The notes beneath the pieces are model-generated. The model had not been told where the DNA came from. It did no database searches and saw only the letters and a program-made list of their open reading frames with translations. DNA of 64,000 bases from Kineosporia mesophila (GTDB taxonomy: Bacteria > Actinomycetota > Actinomycetes > Actinomycetales > Kineosporiaceae), in the NCBI RefSeq assembly GCF_021129235.1, contig NZ_JAJOMA010000001.1, positions 558,001 through 622,000 of the forward strand. Direction: 5' to 3'. The translations under genes were made by a program, and so were the position numbers. Positions 59,550 through 64,000 of this stretch are shown here, piece by piece; within the stretch, counting starts at the first letter, position 1, and each line of letters opens with the position of its first letter.

Positions 59550-59984
59550 ATGGCACTGGACGAAGAGACCGCCGCAGCGTTGAACCGGCTCAGCGAGATC
59601 CGGGACGCGGCGACGCAGACCCATGATGCTCTCACCGAGACCACGCACACCCAGGAGTCCCGGCGCCGGATCCTGAGCGCGACGGTCGGGCTGGCCGGCG
59701 ACCTGCAGAACCTGACCTTCAACGGGGTGGGCTACCGCGCGCTGGCGCCGTCGGAATTCGCGAGTCTCATCGTCGAGACGGTGAACGAGGCCCAGGACGG
59801 CGCGCGGCAGAAGGCATCCAAGGTGGTCGAGGAGGTCTTTCCCGAGGCCGTCGGTGATTTCGACGTCTTCAATGCGGCGTCCAACCTCGAGGAGCTGGTG
59901 GCCGGGTTCTGCCGGATCGCCGAGTACGAGTTCTCCGACGAGGAGATCGCGACGCTGCGGAAGAGCTGGAAGGGCGAAAAATGA
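59550..59984 (+). CDS. YbaB/EbfC-like DNA-binding protein
   Basis: A 144-residue protein: an N-terminal coiled helix (ETAAALNRLSEIRDAATQTH), a strand pair around SATVGLAGDLQNLTFNGVGY, then FASLIVETVNEAQDGARQKA, the order of the YbaB/EbfC nucleoid-protein fold, with a 40-residue C-terminal addition. Versions of this fold are often encoded beside type VII secretion substrates in actinomycetes. The start is ATG 59550; an upstream in-frame ATG at 59520 lies in the repeat region. Stop overlaps the next gene (ATGA). Confidence 0.65.
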   Translation: MALDEETAAALNRLSEIRDAATQTHDALTETTHTQESRRRILSATVGLAGDLQNLTFNGVGYRALAPSEFASLIVETVNEAQDGARQKASKVVEEVFPEAVGDFDVFNAASNLEELVAGFCRIAEYEFSDEEIATLRKSWKGEK

Positions 59985-60331
59985 CGTACGACGTGGGGTA
60001 CGACGACAGCACCGCCTGGGACAGCGGTCAGATCCGCGACCGGATGCCGATCATCGCGACCCTGCAGGACGAGGTGCTCGGGGTCTCGGACCTGGTGAAG
60101 ACCCGGGGCCGCATCTATCGCGGGGAGATGATCAGCGGGGACATCACCCGGGAGCTGGACCGGAGCTTCGGCGAGCAGAACGAGATGATGCTGAAATTTG
60201 GTCAGCTACTGGGCCTCTCGGTTGGGTTGCAGGGCGACCGGCTCGGGGTGGTGGACGCCGTACAGGCTAGTGCCGAGGACTCCAACACCCAGACCGCCGG
60301 CAGCTGGAACACCTCCGGCGGCCGGTACTGA
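59981..60331 (+). CDS. Small helical protein, probably type VII secretion associated
   Basis: A 116-residue, largely helical acidic protein (SGQIRDRMPIIATLQDEV, then FGEQNEMMLKFGQLLGL) with a polar tail ending WNTSGGRY. It has no signal peptide. Size, helix content and position between a YbaB-like protein and a WXG100-like giant protein resemble ESX substrate or chaperone partners, but the WxG turn itself is not present. Coupled to the preceding gene by an ATGA overlap. Confidence 0.6.
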   Translation: MTYDVGYDDSTAWDSGQIRDRMPIIATLQDEVLGVSDLVKTRGRIYRGEMISGDITRELDRSFGEQNEMMLKFGQLLGLSVGLQGDRLGVVDAVQASAEDSNTQTAGSWNTSGGRY

Positions 60332-60355
60332 GGGGCTGAGGAAGGAAGGGCGAGG

Positions 60356-63300
60356 ATGGATCCGATCCCCACCTGGGTGAAGTATCTCTTCCTCGCTCTG
60401 ACCGGGGTGCCCTGGCCGGCGGCGGACGAGAAGGTGATGCTGGCTCAGTCGCTGGAGTCGGAGAAGATGGCCTCCCAGCTGTCCGGTCCGATTGCCGGTG
60501 ACATGGCCTCGGCCCTGCGGGCCCTGCAGGCTGCCACCCGGGGAAAGACCGGCCGGGCGATCGAGCGGGCGATGAGGCAGTTCATCGTCGACAACCCGCG
60601 CTACATCGAGGTCGGGGAGCAACTCTTCCGGGGCAATGCCAAGGGCCTGCGGCAGATGGCCTACAAGGTCGAGTACATGAAGCACATGGCCGTGCTCACG
60701 CTCGTCTACCTGATGATCGAGCTGATCAAGGCCGCCATCACAGCATTCTTCACCGGAGGGGCGTCGGCGGCGGAGGCGGCCGCGGCGCGGGCCGCGGCCC
60801 GGACGGTGATCGAGCTCCTCCTCCAGAAGCTGCTCAACGCGATGAAACTCATCGCGCACATGACGGTCTTCCAGGTAGGTCTCGACGTCGCCTCCCAGCT
60901 GTGGTCGATGCTCGAGCACCCGGACGACTACGAGTGGGACACCGGCTCGACCCGGGACTCCGCGATCATGGGGGTGGCGGCCGGCGCCTTCGTCGCCGGT
61001 GCGGTCATCCCCGCCGTCCGCGGAGCTTTCGGGAGCATCGAGAATGCCCTGATCAAGGCCGGATTCGACCAGGCCTCGGTGAAGAAGTGGTCAGGTATCC
61101 TGTCGGCGCTGGGCATCTCGGTGGCGGGGGAGACCCTCGGCGGCGGGATCGGTGGTGCGGCGGCCTCGGGCGGCCCGATCGAGCTGTCCCCGTGGGACGC
61201 GGCCGCCGGTGCGTCCGAGACCGCGAACGAGCTGACGGGCAACAAGATTGGTAAGGGCGCCCGGAATTCCTTCGGCGACAAGGGCCTGAACCCGGACCTG
61301 CCCGATCTCGACAACATCACGGTACCGACACCGGGCGCGGGAGCCGGGAAGAATACCGATCCGGCCGGCGGCCTCAAGGGTTCCGGGGGAGGGCCGGGCC
61401 GGAAGGGAAGCCAGACCGGCAGTCAGGACGAAAGCCAGACCGGAAGCCCGAACGGTGGCTGGAACGGCGGTTGGGGCAGCGGTCCGAACAGTGCCAGTGG
61501 TCTGAACGGCGCGGGTGGTCTGAACGGCGCGGGTGGTCCGGGTGACGCCTTCGTTGCGCCCAACCTTGATCTCCAGCTCACACTGGACCAGATCGAACAG
61601 GGGACGTTCACCTGGGGTCAGGCGTTCTCCGGCCAGTTCGCGATCACGGGGCCGGAGATCGGTGTGGACGTCGTCCCGCTGGCTGTCGGCGCAGTAGCAC
61701 GACCGGCGGTCACCGTCGATCTCCCCGGTGAGCAGGACTTCACGGCACCCGACTTCACGGCACCCGACTTCACGGCACCCGACTTCACGGTGCCGGGCCG
61801 GTCCGGCACCTTCGAGACAGTCCTGACCACCACCGACCCGGTCTTCAGTGACTCATCGTCCGTCACCTCGTTCGACAGCGTGTCCGTCGACGGAACCCCC
61901 GATCCGGGCGACCGTTCCGCCCGCACCCTGTATCTGCGTCCCGCGCCGGACGGTTCGGTGTTCACCCTCGACCAGGCCGTCCAGATGCTCCAGGACGTTC
62001 CACCGCCGTTGCGCCCGGTCGCCTACGACGTGGACACCTCGTTCGGCTGGGCCGCGGCTGACCTCGAGACCCGGATTCCCCCAGCCGGTTCCGTCACCCC
62101 GGCCGATCCGCTCCTGCTTCAGGACTACCCGGGCGTGCGGACGGTCGACCCCGGTCTCCTCGACCGTCGTGTGCCCCGGATCGGCAGCGTCGACTCGGTG
62201 ATCACGATCAGCCGGTCGCTGGCCGAGAACGGCGGTCAGGTCCCGTCCACGCTGACTGCGCCGCCGTCGATCACGACGGCCGCCCCCGTCCACGCCGCGG
62301 CCACCACCCAGAACCTGCTCACCTGGCAGCAGCAACAGCTCGGCCTGGATGCCGGTCAGTCCGTGCCGGTGTTCCGCGGGGAAAACCTGACGTTCGTCCA
62401 GCAGGCGATGGCCGCGGCGCCGGTCGGGTCGCAGGGGACTGTGGTGTTCCAGGTTCCGGGTGATCCGGCCGCCCACGCCGTGAACGTGGTGGTGGACAGC
62501 CAGGGCGTGCGCTTTCTCGACGGCACGCGGGGCGGCCTTCCCCGCATCCCGGAAATCGCCGGGCCCCTCCACTTCCTGCCTCTGACCCCGGGTCTCGCGG
62601 TGCCGGGAGGCATCCCCGTGGCGCCGTCCGCCCTGCCCGAGATCCAGGTCGGCGATGACGTTCTCGGCCATGTGCACTCCCAGGTGGTGAGCCAGTTCAA
62701 GGATCTGGTCAACCTCCCGGCCGCCCCACCGACCGTCGAAGAGGTCCGGACGCAGCTGTACCAGACCCAGAAGGACATCCGGCTCGGCGAGGTGTCCGGT
62801 ATCCGCTCCACCCCGGACCTGGGCCGCGAGATCCTGCGTCGGCTCGGATACGAGCAGGGCCTCAAGGGCGGGGCGCCCCTCGACCCCGCCGCCGTCCCCC
62901 GGACCGGTGAGTCCTCCACCCAGAAGACGCCCGTGCCACCGATCCCGGCCGACCTCCAGCCACCCGAGGTCAGGGTCCGTGACTTCGCCTTCGACCCTCA
63001 GCCGGAGGCGCCGGCCGACCTGGAGCAGCCTGAGGTCAGGGTCCGTGACTTTGCCCTCGACCCTCAGCCGGAGGCGCCGGCCGACCTGGAGCAGCCCGAG
63101 GTCAGGGTCCGTGACTTTGCCCTCGACCCTCAGCCGGAGGCGCCGGCCGACCTGGAGCAGCCCGAGGTCAAGGTCCGCGACTTCGCCCTCGACCCCCCGC
63201 CGGTACCGGTGGACACCAAGGGCAAGGGGGTGGCGCCCGACCCCGCCGCTCTCCCGCCGGCCGTCCAGACCTTCGGCTCCGGCCGTGACGGCACCCGCGG

Positions 63301-64000
63301 CATGGTGCACATCCAGCCGCCCCCGCCGGCCGTGGTGACGGCGGTGCAGGACGCCGTGATCGCGAAGATCGGCGGGAGCCGGGGTCCGGACGCCTCGCTG
63401 ACGCAGGACGTGCGCACGGTGGTGTCGGCGCGCTGGTTCCAGACCGGGCAGGAACAGTGGCTGTCGGGCACCGGTTTCCTGGTCGCGATCGAGCACCAGG
63501 GCCAGGTGCGGTACGCGATGGTGCGGGGGGAGCTGGAGAACGGGCACCTGGTCGATCCGGGGATGGACGAGCTGACGGACGGTCCTCCGGTGTCGGTGCA
63601 GCGGTGGCAGTTCAGCACTCCCGAGCTGGGGAACACCCAGACCGCCTCGACCCTGCGCTCGTACAGCTACCCTCACGCGCACACCTTCGGGATCGACAGC
63701 GAACGGGCGCCGATGCTCCAGGAGATCACGCTCTCCCTGCAGCCGATGCTGACGATGAACCAGACCACGCGCACGGCCACGACCGGCACCAGCGTGCAGG
63801 CGTTCAGCATCCTGCGCAGCCGCGAACGCACCTGGCACTACCAGTTCTCGAGCAAGTGGCAGATCCAGATGCTGGACCGGCTGTCGGACCTGACCAGCGG
63901 GCAGCCACTGCCGGACGGCCGGTGGGAAGACGTCGCCGTCGCCCCGCACGCCGACAGCGACATCTCCGTCTGGTTCCCGAAACACCTCACGCAGCCGGTC
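60356..64000 (+). CDS. Giant WXG100-like / papain-fold toxin-like protein (partial, runs off window)
   Basis: ATG 60356 behind GAAGGAAGGG; the frame is open for all 1215 codons to the window edge. Residues 1-260 are helical (WVKYLFLALTGVPWPAADE, hydrophobic runs near 110-135 and 200-220), like the WXG100/CpnT-type N-termini of secreted actinobacterial toxins. A Gly/Asn/Ser linker (about 320-405) and repeats follow. Around 680-735 lies TVVFQVPG-AAHAVNVVVD-GVRFLDGTRGG, which matches the His-Asp half of the papain-fold glutamine deamidase toxins (H707, D722). No cysteine is encoded anywhere in this part, so this copy would be inactive. The C-terminal visible part is a beta-rich repeat region seen in other giant actinobacterial proteins. 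Confidence 0.75.
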   Translation, partial: MDPIPTWVKYLFLALTGVPWPAADEKVMLAQSLESEKMASQLSGPIAGDMASALRALQAATRGKTGRAIERAMRQFIVDNPRYIEVGEQLFRGNAKGLRQMAYKVEYMKHMAVLTLVYLMIELIKAAITAFFTGGASAAEAAAARAAARTVIELLLQKLLNAMKLIAHMTVFQVGLDVASQLWSMLEHPDDYEWDTGSTRDSAIMGVAAGAFVAGAVIPAVRGAFGSIENALIKAGFDQASVKKWSGILSALGISVAGETLGGGIGGAAASGGPIELSPWDAAAGASETANELTGNKIGKGARNSFGDKGLNPDLPDLDNITVPTPGAGAGKNTDPAGGLKGSGGGPGRKGSQTGSQDESQTGSPNGGWNGGWGSGPNSASGLNGAGGLNGAGGPGDAFVAPNLDLQLTLDQIEQGTFTWGQAFSGQFAITGPEIGVDVVPLAVGAVARPAVTVDLPGEQDFTAPDFTAPDFTAPDFTVPGRSGTFETVLTTTDPVFSDSSSVTSFDSVSVDGTPDPGDRSARTLYLRPAPDGSVFTLDQAVQMLQDVPPPLRPVAYDVDTSFGWAAADLETRIPPAGSVTPADPLLLQDYPGVRTVDPGLLDRRVPRIGSVDSVITISRSLAENGGQVPSTLTAPPSITTAAPVHAAATTQNLLTWQQQQLGLDAGQSVPVFRGENLTFVQQAMAAAPVGSQGTVVFQVPGDPAAHAVNVVVDSQGVRFLDGTRGGLPRIPEIAGPLHFLPLTPGLAVPGGIPVAPSALPEIQVGDDVLGHVHSQVVSQFKDLVNLPAAPPTVEEVRTQLYQTQKDIRLGEVSGIRSTPDLGREILRRLGYEQGLKGGAPLDPAAVPRTGESSTQKTPVPPIPADLQPPEVRVRDFAFDPQPEAPADLEQPEVRVRDFALDPQPEAPADLEQPEVRVRDFALDPQPEAPADLEQPEVKVRDFALDPPPVPVDTKGKGVAPDPAALPPAVQTFGSGRDGTRGMVHIQPPPPAVVTAVQDAVIAKIGGSRGPDASLTQDVRTVVSARWFQTGQEQWLSGTGFLVAIEHQGQVRYAMVRGELENGHLVDPGMDELTDGPPVSVQRWQFSTPELGNTQTASTLRSYSYPHAHTFGIDSERAPMLQEITLSLQPMLTMNQTTRTATTGTSVQAFSILRSRERTWHYQFSSKWQIQMLDRLSDLTSGQPLPDGRWEDVAVAPHADSDISVWFPKHLTQPV
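61736..61795 (+). repeat. 15-bp tandem repeat in the giant gene
   Basis: GACTTCACGGCACCC occurs three times exactly and a fourth time with changes, encoding DFTAP runs. A shorter 18-bp repeat (CTGAACGGCGCGGGTGGT, two copies) lies at about 61502-61537. Confidence 0.9.
62966..63196 (+). repeat. 66-bp tandem repeat in the giant gene
   Basis: Units start at 62966, 63032, 63098 and 63164 (last one partial). Each encodes 22 residues beginning EVRVRDFALDPQPEAPADLE. The near identity of the copies indicates recent expansion; the frame is kept. Confidence 0.95.

Noticed and set aside
61853-63985. 710-codon minus-strand frame opposite the giant gene
   Set aside because: Composition is that of a shadow, and its repeats merely mirror the 66-bp repeats of the plus-strand gene.

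Overview
The window is very GC-rich, with leaderless -10-to-start spacings, GTG starts, an RNase E with a long disordered N-terminus, an obgE-proB-proA-nadD-rsfS order, LexA and IdeR type boxes, and a relic of a mycothiol-dependent oxidoreductase. This points to an actinomycete chromosome. I would guess a Kineosporiales-like organism, but that is inference; only 'high-GC Actinomycetota' is well supported.

Layout. (a) 0-5.4 kb: a tandem array of at least three secreted M6 (immune inhibitor A type) metalloproteases, the first one cut by the window edge. (b) 5.4-8.3 kb: an iron-regulated siderophore-interacting flavoprotein behind an IdeR box, a small orphan protein on the minus strand, and folC. 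(c) 8.3-20.3 kb: a sugar uptake and oxidation cluster. It has a ROK regulator, a ribose-type ABC transporter (ATPase, permease, lipoprotein), a Gfo/Idh/MocA oxidoreductase, two TIM-barrel isomerases and a large secreted sorbosone-dehydrogenase-like protein. It lies between folC and the DUF4233-ndk pair that normally follow each other, and its left end is bordered by palindromic repeats. A divergent SDR/TetR pair closes it. (d) 21.6-23.7 kb: DUF4233, an NAD(P)-binding protein and ndk. (e) 23.8-31.4 kb: a three-gene translationally coupled operon of a SWIM zinc-finger protein and two large DUF6493-like paralogues, preceded by a perfect LexA (SOS) box. (f) 31.4-51.7 kb: conserved housekeeping genes (TIGR03960 radical SAM protein, DUF2344 partner, RNase E, rplU-rpmA-obgE, proB, proA, nadD, rsfS, phosphoglycerate mutase-like), with interspersed NHL/thioredoxin, SDR, DoxX, diguanylate cyclase, methyltransferase and glycosyltransferase genes. 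(g) 51.7-59.4 kb, around a tRNA-Ala(GGC): a decaying accessory stretch. It holds a frameshifted tetR, a siderophore-binding lipoprotein remnant with a damaged IdeR box, a recombinase C-terminal remnant, a multiply broken DsbA/Rv2466c-type gene, and intact MarR/oxidoreductase and TetR/MFS/aldo-keto reductase modules. (h) 59.5-64 kb: a YbaB-like protein, a small helical protein and the start of a giant repeat-bearing, cysteine-free WXG100/papain-fold type protein that runs off the window, probably type VII secretion related.

The most unusual items are the LexA-boxed SWIM-DUF6493 operon, a 54-bp perfect palindrome inside the sugar transporter operon, a dispersed family of intergenic palindromes with conserved TGATCA ends, and the giant toxin-like gene at the right edge. 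All calls come from reading the sequence; no database search was run.
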